DNA of 64,000 nt from Nostoc sp. FACHB-973 (GTDB lineage Bacteria; Cyanobacteriota; Cyanobacteriia; Cyanobacteriales; Nostocaceae), in NCBI RefSeq assembly GCF_014698115.1, contig NZ_JACJSJ010000040.1, positions 1 through 64,000 on the forward strand, given 5' to 3'. The first letter of the stretch is position 1. Each line of letters starts with the position of its first letter. The position numbers were made by a program, and so were the translations under genes. A model generated the notes under the pieces. That model saw nothing but the letters and a program-made list of their open reading frames with translations. It was not told the origin of the DNA and searched no databases. Positions 1 through 9,100 of this stretch are shown here, piece by piece.

Positions 1-91
1 ATGAGGGGGATGAGGGAGTATTTTCTTCCTCATCTCCCTCATCTCCCCCCTCTCCCCCCTCTCCCTCATCTCCCTCACTTCCTAGTCCCTC
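1..91. repeat. Polypurine/polypyrimidine low-complexity insert inside ctaA
   Basis: This is a run of CCCTCATCT and CTCCCC units, read on the minus strand as alternating Gly/Glu/Asp codons in frame with ctaA. The same kind of sequence occurs between genes near 4980-5035, 31620-31720 and 41840-41905. Confidence 0.7.
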
Positions 92-1588
92 AATCAACAA
101 ACAATCTGTGACGACGGGGTTACCTGTGGTCAAGGTGCCGGTTTTATCAAAAACTACGGTGTTTAACTGGTGTACTTTTTCTAAAACATCGCCGCCTTTG
201 ATTAACAGACCCCGTTCTGCGCCCATACCAGTACCGACAAGAATGGCTGTTGGTGTGGCTAGTCCCAAAGCACAGGGACAGGCGACTACCATGACGGCGA
301 TCGCTAATTTTAAGCTAATTAATAGGGGGGAGTGGGTAGAGACGGGATTAATCGCGTCTGTACTGAGTGGGGAGTGGTGAGCCATTTCCATGCCGCCAGA
401 CATGGTGACATCAGCAGTCCAGATGTGAGTGCCAAAAAAGTACCAAAAGATAAATGTTAATACAGATGCTGTCAATACTCCGTAGGTAAAGTAACCTGCG
501 ACTGTATCTGCTAATTTTTGTACTGGGGCTTTGCGGGTTTGGGCGGCTTCTACTAGGGCAACAATTTGAGCTAAAGTTGTATCACTGCCGACACGTGTTG
601 CTTGAATGGCGATCGCCCCTGAGTAGTTTAGTGTCCCTGCTGTCACCGGATCTCCCGGTTGCTTGCTCACTGGTACTGCTTCCCCAGTTAACATCGACTC
701 ATCGACTGTTGTTTGACCAGCTATCACTTCACCATCAACGGGGATTTTATCACCTGGCAGCACCTGCAAACATTCTCCAACCCGCACCTGTTCAGCGGGA
801 ATCTCTACACTAGAAGACCCGATTCCCGCTTCCTCTGGGTTGGCAATCAACCGCGCTAAGAGTGGCTGGAGTGCCAGCAATTGCCGAAATGCCGCGGCAG
901 CGCGACCTCTAGCTTGTTGCTCTAATGTTCTTCCTAAGAGAATAAAGCCCAGCATCATTACTGGTTCATCAAAGAAGCACTCCCAACCCATTTGGGGAAA
1001 CAGCAGCGCTACTAAACTAGCAATGTAGGCTGTCAGGGTTCCCAATCCCACCAAGGTGTTCATGTTAGGTGCGTTTCGCCGCCAACCCAGCCAACCATCT
1101 ACAAAAATCGGGCGGCCAGGAATTAGGATGGCGATCGTTGCCAGTCCACAGTGGAACCAGATATTATCCAATATTGGCAGCACTGAACTGCCAATATTAC
1201 CAAAATGTCCACTTGCCGACAATACCAGCAACAGGGCAGCGATCGCCAACTGCCTGAGTGAAGAGTGCATTTGTTGGCGTTGCCGTTCTGCTGGATTAGA
1301 TATTTCGCCTGCTACTGTACCACTGGCTTTTCGGGGTTGAGTCGGAAATCCAACGGCTGTTAATTGCTTTGCCAATGCATCTGCATCTACCACACCTGCT
1401 TGTGACTCTACAACTGCTACCTCTGTTGCCAGGTTCACACAGGCGCTTTTGACTCCTGGATGCTGGGTTAGCTGTCGCTCTACAGCCTTCACACACCCAG
1501 CGCACTTCATACCTCCAACATCTAGAATAATTTTCTCTAGGATTGGGGCAAATTCTCGGTCTACCTTCGTTTTGGGAACAAGTTGCAT
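1..1588 (-). CDS. ctaA: Copper-transporting P1B-type ATPase CtaA (3' end outside window)
   Basis: This is a membrane pump that moves Cu(I), probably to supply copper proteins of the thylakoid. The visible 529 codons start at an ATG at 1588. They show an N-terminal heavy-metal-associated domain with GMKCAGC (Cys29, Cys32), several membrane segments, the metal-site motif CPC at residues 437-439, and the phosphorylation motif DKTGT with Asp481. The N-terminus and the GGDVLEK segment resemble CtaA more than PacS or generic CopA; that judgement rests on remembered family sequences. The ATP-binding and hinge domains lie beyond base 1. From about residue 500 the reading frame runs into a Gly/Glu/Asp-rich low-complexity stretch made of the same GAGGGA-type repeat found between genes elsewhere in the window, so the intact family sequence is interrupted just after the phosphorylation site. 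Confidence 0.85.
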   Translation of the reverse strand, partial: MQLVPKTKVDREFAPILEKIILDVGGMKCAGCVKAVERQLTQHPGVKSACVNLATEVAVVESQAGVVDADALAKQLTAVGFPTQPRKASGTVAGEISNPAERQRQQMHSSLRQLAIAALLLVLSASGHFGNIGSSVLPILDNIWFHCGLATIAILIPGRPIFVDGWLGWRRNAPNMNTLVGLGTLTAYIASLVALLFPQMGWECFFDEPVMMLGFILLGRTLEQQARGRAAAAFRQLLALQPLLARLIANPEEAGIGSSSVEIPAEQVRVGECLQVLPGDKIPVDGEVIAGQTTVDESMLTGEAVPVSKQPGDPVTAGTLNYSGAIAIQATRVGSDTTLAQIVALVEAAQTRKAPVQKLADTVAGYFTYGVLTASVLTFIFWYFFGTHIWTADVTMSGGMEMAHHSPLSTDAINPVSTHSPLLISLKLAIAVMVVACPCALGLATPTAILVGTGMGAERGLLIKGGDVLEKVHQLNTVVFDKTGTLTTGNPVVTDCLLIEGLGSEGDEGEGGEGGDEGDEEENTPSSPS

Positions 1589-1723
1589 GGCAAGTGTTTA
1601 GATTCGCTACGGAAATTCAACGCCTGACTAAAAGCGTCTCTAATTCGAGCGTAGGCGAAATCTGGAACTACGACTGAATGTCAACCATATTAAATTTATT
1701 AATTTATCCTACCGCGCTGAGTG

Positions 1724-1903
1724 TCAACGACGGCTCCAGCGTAGATAAGTTACATAAATAATAGCTACAACTTGGATTGGCATGAGGACAATGAGGCTTT
1801 TCCAAAAATTGTGAATTTCCAAGTGAGACATGACGTTGAAATACCCTATGCCCAACAAGAAAAACATGACCCAGCTCAGCTGTTTAGGTTTGAGAATGAC
1901 CAT
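1724..1903 (-). CDS. Small two-helix membrane protein, unknown function
   Basis: A 59-codon reading frame runs from ATG at 1903 to TGA at 1724-1726. The product has two hydrophobic stretches, about residues 11-26 (WVMFFLLGIGYF region) and 36-54 (SLIVLMPIQVVAIIYVTY), joined by a short polar loop with His27 and His31, and ends in a basic WSRR tail. It lies upstream of ctaA in the same direction with a gap of about 135 bases, so it could be co-transcribed with it. A role in copper handling is only a guess from position. I do not recognise a family. Two well-formed membrane segments in a frame of this length make chance less likely. No clear ribosome binding site precedes the start. Confidence 0.5.
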   Translation of the reverse strand: MVILKPKQLSWVMFFLLGIGYFNVMSHLEIHNFWKSLIVLMPIQVVAIIYVTYLRWSRR

Positions 1904-2009
1904 ATCAATAGGAATAAATGTAAAAGTGCTGTATAACTGCTGCTATCAATCAGCCTAGTAGAGCAGAGCGCGTCAAGCCAGTTACCATTACTTAACAGAC
2001 AAGGGGCTT

Positions 2010-2155
2010 TAGGGCGTGTTTTCAAACTGCTCGTTTAGCCCCCTAAATTGTTAGATCCCTCTAAATCCCCCGATCGATTGGGGGACTTTAATAGACTCTG
2101 AGCAAGCCTTTTTAAGGGGAATTGGGGGGATCTAAGACTTTGAAAACGCGCCCTA
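2010..2155. mobile_element. MITE-like element, TA-bounded, about 146 bp
   Basis: The terminal inverted repeats AGGGCGTGTTTTCAAA (2011-2026) and TTTGAAAACGCGCCCT (2139-2154) match at 15 of 16 positions and are bounded by TA on both sides. The interior holds a GATCCC...GGGGGATC inverted core shared with elements near 26300 and 63500. There is no coding capacity. TA-bounded short elements are typical of non-autonomous IS630/mariner relatives; the parent family is inferred, not seen. Confidence 0.7.
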
Positions 2156-2312
2156 GTACAGCACGGCGGAAATAAACAGACCATTCAAAATGGCGCAAAA
2201 GCCGAAAATATAATTCTTTTGACTTTTGACTTTTGACTTTTGACTTTTGACTTCCAAGGCAGCGGTACTAGCCCCTTGTTCAATGTAAGCAAACTTCCGC
2301 CACGGTGTACTA
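2154..2312. mobile_element. Second MITE-like element, abutting the first and ending in a stop codon
   Basis: The ends TAGTACAGCACGGCGGAA (2154-2171) and TTCCGCCACGGTGTACTA (2295-2312) are imperfect inverted repeats. The left TA is shared with the right boundary of the preceding element. The interior has five exact CTTTTGA heptamers (2216-2250). Its right-hand TA lies within the TAG stop codon of the TM2 gene. Confidence 0.65.
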
Positions 2313-2585
2313 GAACCAACCCTGCTTATTCACAAAGTAGGTATTCACAAATTCTTCAGGGGACTTATTCAAGTAGATCATGCCTTCAATTAAACCTACA
2401 AGTTGCATAACCAATAAGGCAACGCCGTAGGTGAAAGAACCCCCGACTACGGAGATTACCAACATGATAAAGCCTTCTGGGGCATATCCCAGAATCAACT
2501 TATGAACGCCAAATCCTCCAAGGATAATGCCACAGTAACCAGCTAAAAGTTGTTTAGTAGGATGACTGGGGTTGAGATTTGCCAT
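2310..2585 (-). CDS. TM2 domain-containing small membrane protein
   Basis: The 91-residue protein has a short polar N-terminus (MANLNPSHPTKQLLAGYCG) and two hydrophobic helices separated by a Gly-rich turn. The pattern GIILGGFGVHKLILGY followed by a second helix is characteristic of the TM2 family, whose function in bacteria is not established. The C-terminus (about residues 70-91) is a soluble tail ending in NKQGWF. The TAG stop codon is part of the terminal repeat of the MITE directly downstream, so the present C-terminus may be shorter than, or different from, the ancestral one. The gene stands alone, with 744 non-coding bases upstream. Confidence 0.8.
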   Translation of the reverse strand: MANLNPSHPTKQLLAGYCGIILGGFGVHKLILGYAPEGFIMLVISVVGGSFTYGVALLVMQLVGLIEGMIYLNKSPEEFVNTYFVNKQGWF

Positions 2586-3329
2586 ATGAGTGCTGCTCCT
2601 TAAGAAGTGAGGTATAAAAATAAAGTCTTTATTGTAATAAGAGTGACTAAATATATTTGCTAAACAAATATATTTTTAATTTTTTTAGTGTGAGTAAGTG
2701 CCAGGATCAAGAACTAAAATCAGCGTGCTTTTAGTCTAGAGGAGATGCTGGCAAGATTTAGACATCAAATGTCTTTCAACATAGCCCGAAAATTTGTAGC
2801 TCGTTGACGGCTTTTGCTGGATTTGATTGCAAATCCTGGTGCAGCAATTGTACTGATTTTCAGATAAGAAATTTATCTTGAAAAGAATCAACCTCAGTCA
2901 CCAGCAATAATTGCTATGCATACCACTTTTTACAAGTCCATCAGTATTATTTCCGGAGTTTTTGGCGATCGCAGCAATAACGAGTATTGGTTGTTTGGGT
3001 AGTAAAAATGTGTAATTCTAACTTCTTTCTTAGTTATCAATAACTATTTGCGCTAGTGCAAACTGGATTTGCAATCCAATTAATTACGACAAAAATCACT
3101 TGGTAAGGCAATTAACATCTCGAAAATAGCTAAAATTACCCGAATTAAGAATAAATGCTTAGCTGGATAGTTTGTTGTCTATGTTCAGAGCATTATTTAA
3201 TTTGCTTTTGCCGTTGTTTGGCTTATTAGCGAGTATTTATGCTTACAACCAATTATAACTAGTAAATTGTTGCTATCTATGGAGATAAAATCAGATATTT
3301 CCATTTTTAGCAACAGTATTAAATTTGTA
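2586..3329. other. Intergenic, AT-rich, no gene seen
   Basis: This region separates the TM2 gene from the CPBP protease gene. I found only very short frames, for example a hydrophobic 25-codon frame at 3181-3258. There is no clear repeat, RNA gene or terminator. Promoter elements of the TM2 gene should lie at its left end. Confidence 0.5.
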
Positions 3330-4907
3330 CTAATTACTACCAAGTATAAACAGGCTTAATAAAGTACCACTATTCCAGAGGCTGTGGAGGAGAATAGGAG
3401 CGAGGAGATTGCGCGATCGCGTGTAGACTACCCCCAATACAATGCCCAAGGCGGTGAGTGGCAGAATTTCCGACAAGCTCAGGTGAGCGATCGCAAACAG
3501 CGAGCTACTGACAAGAATTGATGCCCATACGGGTAAATAACGAGTCAGAGAGGGTAACAAAAAGCCGCGAAATAGAAGTTCTTCAAAAAATGGAGCTGCG
3601 ATCGCCGCTGTAAAGAAAAACATGCCAAGTGCTACACCATCTTGGCTTTCGAGCGCTAGTTGTAACAGGGGATTGCTACCACCTTGTCCTTGCCAGAGTT
3701 GTTGATTGATTAAAGATACTACTACAACTATGGGCAAAGCAGCGCAATAGCCCCCCAGTCCCCACAAAAACCAGTTATCTTGAAAACGGAAGCGAAACCA
3801 GAATTCTGGTAGTGGAAAAAAGCGTTTAATAGAGAAATACAGGACTGACAACGCCCCGGCTGCTACCAGTATGTAACTAACTAAAACAGAAAAAGCTTGA
3901 AGTCGGACATCAGTGACGGGACGCGGTATAGGGAGCAGTGATAGTAGTACGGGCACAAAAAGTTGTCCCATGAAGAAAAAGCCTACGACAAAAACCTGCA
4001 AAACCGTTTCCACATCCCAAGGCGTTGACCAAGCTAAATCAGCATTTTGACCTAATAAAGAGGCTTTTCCTTTGAGTAAACGTTGAGCAAATAAGAAAAC
4101 CAGCAGTATTAGACCAATTAATGCTGCCAAAGTCGGAATAGTACCAATAATTGCTAATTTCAACACTGCACCAGCAGCAGCTTCTTGTTGTGCAGCTTTC
4201 ACTGCTGATAGGGCTTCTTGTCGCTGCTGGAGTTGATATAGCTGAACCAAAGCACTAGAGCGAAACCAACCTTCTAAATTCTTTTGAATCGGTTGTTGAG
4301 CATCGGGGAGCAGGCGGGGAGGATTACTCCACAGTCCACTCAATACAGCAGCAGTTTCCCCAAATTCTGGATTGATATCTGAGCGTTTTTGTAATTCGCT
4401 CCAAGTTTTGAAGGCTGTATCCGTCTGTCCTTGCTGTGCTTGTAAAATTCCCAGCCGCAAGTCTAATTCAGCTAGTAATTTTTGTAGTTCCTTAGAAGAC
4501 TTCTGTAACTGTTGCTGCTGTGATTGTTGGGCAGTTTTAGTAGTAGGAGAAACGTCTGGTAGAGGTTTAGGGAGTGTGGGAGTTATTTCAGGTTGAGAAC
4601 GCAATTGTGCAAGTTTGTTATTAACTTTATCCAAATTATTTTGAACAGATTGACGCGCTTCCTCATACTGCTTGGTAGCACTTTCTAGGGGTTGCTCACC
4701 AAGTATCGCTTCTCGAATCGCCTGGAGATTGTCATCGCTGCTATCTTGTGATTGCCAAGCTTGGGCTTGTAGAGCAATATTAATTTGATACAGTTCTAAG
4801 CGGCTTTGAAACTGAGGTTCTTGCCAACTACCGAATAAAGACAAAACTGCCAACAGAACTGCTATTGGCGTCATGATAAAAATTAAAATCAACCGCTTGA
4901 GTGTCAT
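3330..4907 (-). CDS. CPBP-family intramembrane metalloprotease with long extracytoplasmic region
   Basis: The 525-residue protein has an N-terminal membrane anchor (about residues 7-25), a Gln/Ala-rich probable coiled-coil region to about residue 230, then a multi-helix membrane domain. The C-terminal CPBP/Abi signature is complete: EELLFRG with Glu442-Glu443 and Arg447, AIAH with His475, and LLHSLWN with His508 and Asn512, the residues expected to bind the catalytic metal. Family members process membrane proteins or prenylated peptides; the substrate here is unknown. The long N-terminal coiled region is an extension beyond the minimal family. The gene is monocistronic and divergent from the Uma2 gene across a 225-base repeat-rich gap. 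Confidence 0.85.
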   Translation of the reverse strand: MTLKRLILIFIMTPIAVLLAVLSLFGSWQEPQFQSRLELYQINIALQAQAWQSQDSSDDNLQAIREAILGEQPLESATKQYEEARQSVQNNLDKVNNKLAQLRSQPEITPTLPKPLPDVSPTTKTAQQSQQQQLQKSSKELQKLLAELDLRLGILQAQQGQTDTAFKTWSELQKRSDINPEFGETAAVLSGLWSNPPRLLPDAQQPIQKNLEGWFRSSALVQLYQLQQRQEALSAVKAAQQEAAAGAVLKLAIIGTIPTLAALIGLILLVFLFAQRLLKGKASLLGQNADLAWSTPWDVETVLQVFVVGFFFMGQLFVPVLLSLLPIPRPVTDVRLQAFSVLVSYILVAAGALSVLYFSIKRFFPLPEFWFRFRFQDNWFLWGLGGYCAALPIVVVVSLINQQLWQGQGGSNPLLQLALESQDGVALGMFFFTAAIAAPFFEELLFRGFLLPSLTRYLPVWASILVSSSLFAIAHLSLSEILPLTALGIVLGVVYTRSRNLLAPILLHSLWNSGTLLSLFILGSN

Positions 4908-4919
4908 CTGTCCCTCTTT

Positions 4920-5045
4920 TATCTGACTCAGTGCTGAGTGGGGAGTAGGGAGTAGTGAGTGGGGAGTTAGGAGTTATTTTCTCACCCTGCTCCCTCATCT
5001 CCCTCATCTCCCTCATCCCCGCGTCCCCGCGTCCCCCTTGGGAAT
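4920..5045. repeat. Heptamer and CCCTCATCT repeat cluster
   Basis: GGGGAGT/AGGGAGT-type heptamers (4930-4975) are followed by CTCCCTCATCT units and GTCCCCGC units. This is part of the divergent gap between the CPBP protease and the Uma2 gene. Confidence 0.6.
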
Positions 5046-5096
5046 TATCGCAAGAAAAAGTCAGAGGTGGATAGATATTATCAATATTATGAGTCT

Positions 5097-5127
5097 GCGA
5101 TGTCTACGACGGGCTACGCCTACGCAC
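5097..5127. repeat. Dispersed 31-bp repeat ahead of the Uma2 start
   Basis: The sequence beginning GCGATGTCTACGACGGGCTA is identical to 26544-26574, and diverged copies lie at 27484-27513 (inverted) and inside the DUF3352 gene at 32173-32202. Its position argues that the Uma2 gene starts after it, at 5133. Confidence 0.75.
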
Positions 5128-5132
5128 CTGCT

Positions 5133-5831
5133 ATGTTAAATTACAACCCATTGCACTGCTTCCCCTCCGCCGAGGATCTGCCTGATTCTGACGATGAACC
5201 TGTGGATAATCAACTACAACACTTGATTCCTGGCTTGCTAGAAGCGATCTTAGCTTGGCTGTGGGCAAACCGCATGGATTGGTTTTTTGGCGTTGATATG
5301 GGGATTTATTACGATCCCGAATTACCTCCAATTGTGCCCGATGGATTTTTAAGTTTGGGAGTCGAGCGAGTTTTTGATGAAAACTTGCGCTTGAGTTATG
5401 TGTTGTGGGAAGAAAAGGTGATGCCAATTGTGGCATTAGAAGTTGTTTCTCATAGACGGCGTGGAGAATACACCAGCAAAAAGAAACTTTATGCCCAGAT
5501 GGAGATTTTGTATTATGTTGTCTACAATCCCCAACGCCGGAGAAAATCACCTTTAGAAGTTTACCGTTTTATAAATGGCGAATATGTATTGCAGCCTGGA
5601 AATCCGGTTTGGTTACCAGAAGTAGGTTTAGCAATTGGTTATGAACGGGGAACTTATCAGGGAATTACGCGGGATTGGTTGTATTGGTATGACAAAGAAG
5701 GAGTCAGATATTTGACACCAGAAGAACGAGCTAGTGCTGCTGAAAGACGCGTTACCACTGCTGAACAACGCGCTCAAAGGCTGGCAGAAGAATTGCGAAG
5801 GTTGGGGATAAATCCAGATACTTTGAATTAA
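5133..5831 (+). CDS. Uma2 family (DUF820) PD-(D/E)XK endonuclease-like protein
   Basis: The product is 232 residues from ATG 5133. The frame is open further upstream, but that part overlaps a dispersed repeat. The two paralogues in the window begin with the equivalent MVNYDPSA/MLKYDPLA sequence, which fixes the start. The nuclease-fold core shows IVPDGFLSLGV (Asp), LEVVSHRRRGEY (Glu) and a conserved Lys downstream. The C-terminus has a charged heptad-like helix (AAERRVTTAEQRAQRLAEEL) ending in LGINPDTLN. Uma2 proteins are greatly expanded in cyanobacteria and their function is unsettled; a link to mobile DNA or restriction is often proposed. The gene is isolated and convergent with hmpE. Confidence 0.8.
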   Translation: MLNYNPLHCFPSAEDLPDSDDEPVDNQLQHLIPGLLEAILAWLWANRMDWFFGVDMGIYYDPELPPIVPDGFLSLGVERVFDENLRLSYVLWEEKVMPIVALEVVSHRRRGEYTSKKKLYAQMEILYYVVYNPQRRRKSPLEVYRFINGEYVLQPGNPVWLPEVGLAIGYERGTYQGITRDWLYWYDKEGVRYLTPEERASAAERRVTTAEQRAQRLAEELRRLGINPDTLN

Positions 5832-5876
5832 TTTAGTCAGTGACTCAATTTTGGATTTTAGATTTTAGATTTAAGG

Positions 5877-5991
5877 CAATACGCTTGGGTTAAGAATTTT
5901 TTGGAGAACCATAGACCTGTAGAGACGTTGCATTGCAACGTCTCTACATTGTTCGCAGGATAAAGGTTTTAGTCTTATCCCAAGCGTATTG
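5877..5991. mobile_element. 115-bp MITE-like element with 10-bp target duplication
   Basis: The ends CAATACGCTTGGGTTAAG (5877-5894) and CTTATCCCAAGCGTATTG (5974-5991) are inverted repeats with one mismatch. They are flanked by the direct repeat AGATTTAAGG (5867-5876 and 5992-6001). A nested 29-bp palindrome with 14-bp arms (GTAGAGACGTTGCA) lies at 5919-5947. One end of the same family recurs near 57296-57311. Confidence 0.8.
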
Positions 5992-6104
5992 AGATTTAAG
6001 GGACTTCCAATAAAAGCAACATTATCCCCCATTGAAAGATTGCTGAATTCTGAATTCTGAATTCTGTATTCTTCTTCAATTTTTAGAAGTCCCTAATATT
6101 TGGT

Positions 6105-9100
6105 TTAGCTAACAAGTTTCTCTCCTTTGAGCATCCGTGATGCAGCTTCGAGTAACGCTTCTTCCAGATAAGGCTTGGTAAAGTAGCCACTTGCACCGAG
6201 TTGAACTGCCATTTGTCTGTGCTTGTCTGCACCCCGTGAGGTGAGCATTGCGATGGGTAGGTGGTTGAGGTTAGAGTCTTTCTGAATGCGAGAGAGTAAC
6301 TCCAGACCATCGCAACGGGGCATTTCGATGTCGCAAAATACGATATCACAAGGGAGACCAGAGCGGAGTTTATCCCAAGCTTCCTGACCATCACGTGCTT
6401 GTTCTACGCGATAACCTGCTTTGTTGAATGTCAGAGAGAGTAATTCTCGGACTGTGATTGAGTCATCGACAATCAGCACTGTCGGGTCAATCTTGGTAGC
6501 GGGGATGTCTGTAGGAGTAGATTTTTGTTGCCAAGAACCGCCACCAATTTGCGTAGAAATTCGTCCCTGGAAGATGTCGATGATTTCTAGCACGTCGGCG
6601 ATGGGCATAATCCGACCATCACCCAGAACTGTAGCACCAGCTACACCAATGGGTTTGGGTGCTGGCCCTTCAAATTGCTTAATTACAATTTCTTGTTCGC
6701 TCAACACCAAGTCAATCTGTAGGGCAATCAAAGTATTTGCCGATCGCACCACAACCACAGAAACCATATCATCATCTCGGGTGCCGCCATAGACATTACC
6801 GCGACTAATTTGGCGATTGAAGGTTAAAAGTTCCTTCAACGGTCGGAATGGCAGTAGGGTATCACGCCAAGAAATAAATGATTGTCCATTGGCGTTATGC
6901 TGAATATTTTTGAGTGGGATATCGAGGGTATCTTCTACACCGTCCATCGGGAAGGCAACTCTGGCTCTATCGGAGACACAACACAGAGCTTTACAAATAC
7001 TCAAAGTTAGTGGCAAACGAATTGTGAAAGTGGTTCCCTTACCGATGGCAGAATCGGTGTTCACTGTGCCCCGAATTTCGCTAATGGCAGAACGTACTAC
7101 GTCCATACCCACACCGCGACCAGAAATTTCGTCTGCCTGGTCTTTGATGCTAAAACCAGAGTGGAAAAGTAGATCGTAGACTTCTAGGCGAGATATGGTT
7201 TTTGCCTGAGCTTCCGTAATCATGCCAATTTTGACTGCCTTAGCCTTAACTCGTGCGGGATCGATACCTGCACCGTCATCGCCTACAGAAATCACAGTTT
7301 GGTTACCTTGATGGAAGGCACGAATAGTAATGATTCCCACAGGTGGCTTACCAGCAGCTTGCCTTTGTTCTGGCGTTTCAATACCGTGAGCGATCGCATT
7401 ATTCAGCATGTGCGTTAGCGGATCGCTGAGGTGATCTAAAATCATCTTGTCAATTAAGGTATCGCCGCCTTCAATCACCAACTCTACTTGTTTGCCACAC
7501 TTGATGGCGTTGTCGCGCACACCTCGCCGCCAGCGATCGATAGTTTGGGCAAAAGGCACCATTCGCGCTCTTGTTAGTCCTTCTTGTAGCTGGGTGGTTA
7601 CCTGGCGGAATTGCCGTGCTACTCGTTCAGTTTCTTCGGTGACAAAATCAATGTCACTAGCTGACTCACGCACTCGCACAATGCGCTCAATCATCTGCTG
7701 GGAGAGTGTATGGAAGGGAGTAAAGCGATCCATTTCTAGCTCGCTAAAACCTCTATCGGAGTTAGAATCCTCGGAATGGAAGCTAGAGTCTTTGGTTTTG
7801 CGTCCGGCTAATAGAGAAGCTTCCAAAAGCGATCGCTCATACAACTCTTGCATCCTCGCTCCCACATCCGAGAGTTGTTGTACCTGAATCAGCAAGTTAT
7901 CTAATGATTGCCGTAGCCGTTCGTGATCCTGCTCTAAGGTGTTGCGATTTACCACCAACTCCCCAACCAAATTACTCATATCGTCCAGTTGCTTAACTGG
8001 AACCTTCATGGTTTCTTCAAATCTCGCAGCACGACGAGTAGATGGGCGTGCAGTTTTACTTGTATTCGATTTTGGCAGAGTGGAGTGTGATATTGTTTGA
8101 TCTGCTTCTGCTAGCAACTTTTCCAAATCGCTAAATTCATCGATGCGTGGAGGAGGGGAGATTTGCGGTGGGATTGGTTGAGTTAAGGGCTGGCGGCTAG
8201 ATACAGCAGCCTCATTCTTATCTGTACCTAGCAATTCTTCCAGGGCAGCAAAATCTAGTTCTGGTATCTGCTTTGCTTTAGGAACAGGTGCTAATTCCTC
8301 TCCTAGTAATGCTTCCAAGTTTGCAAATTCATCTTCTGAAGCAACTACTTCAACGGTTTCTATTTCCGTCAATTCTTCAGTCAGGGCAACAGCATTTTCT
8401 TCCTCTAACACTGGTGCAGTTTCAGATGTCTCTCCTAAATTCAAGAAATTCGCTTCTAGATTTTCATCTGTTTCTACATTTCCTTGAATATCTGTTTCTG
8501 TTAAAGAAATTTCTGTAAACAATAAATCATTTGTGAAACTCAGTTCTGCACTTTCTATATTTGGATTTTCTGTAAAATCAAAAGCAGTTTCTAAATTATT
8601 ATTTTCAGTATCTAAAACTTCTGGATTTCTCTGGAATAATTCTGAAGTTTCTGGAGTTGATAGTTCACCCACCACATCATCTGTAATCTCCATCTGAATA
8701 TAGGTGGAATTGTCAACAACTCCATCCTCAAACAGCAGTTGCGGATTTTCATCAAAGGAGCCGAACAAATCATCTGCCTGTGCTTGGGATAATTCTGAGG
8801 TTTCTAAAGTTGATAGTTCACCCACTACATCATCTGTAATTTCCATCTGAATATAGGTGGAATTATCAACGGCTACATCCTCAAACAACTCTTGTGGGTT
8901 TTCGTCAAAGGAGCCAAACAAATCACCTAGCTGTGCTTGGGATAATTCTGAAGTTTCTAAAGTTGATAGTTCACCCACCACATCATCTGTAATCTCCATC
9001 TGAATATAGGTGGAATTATCAACGCTTACATCCTCAAACAGCAGTTGTGGATTTTCATCAAAGGAGCCGAACAAATCACCTGGCTGTGCTTGGGATAATT

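Noticed and set aside
3181-3258. 25-codon hydrophobic peptide as a small photosystem or NDH subunit
   Set aside because: It does not resemble PsbX, PsbY, PsaM, PetL or PetM, has no ribosome binding site, and is within chance for AT-rich DNA.
5067-5132. Upstream GTG start of the first Uma2 gene
   Set aside because: The extra 22 residues cover a dispersed repeat and are absent from both paralogues in the window.
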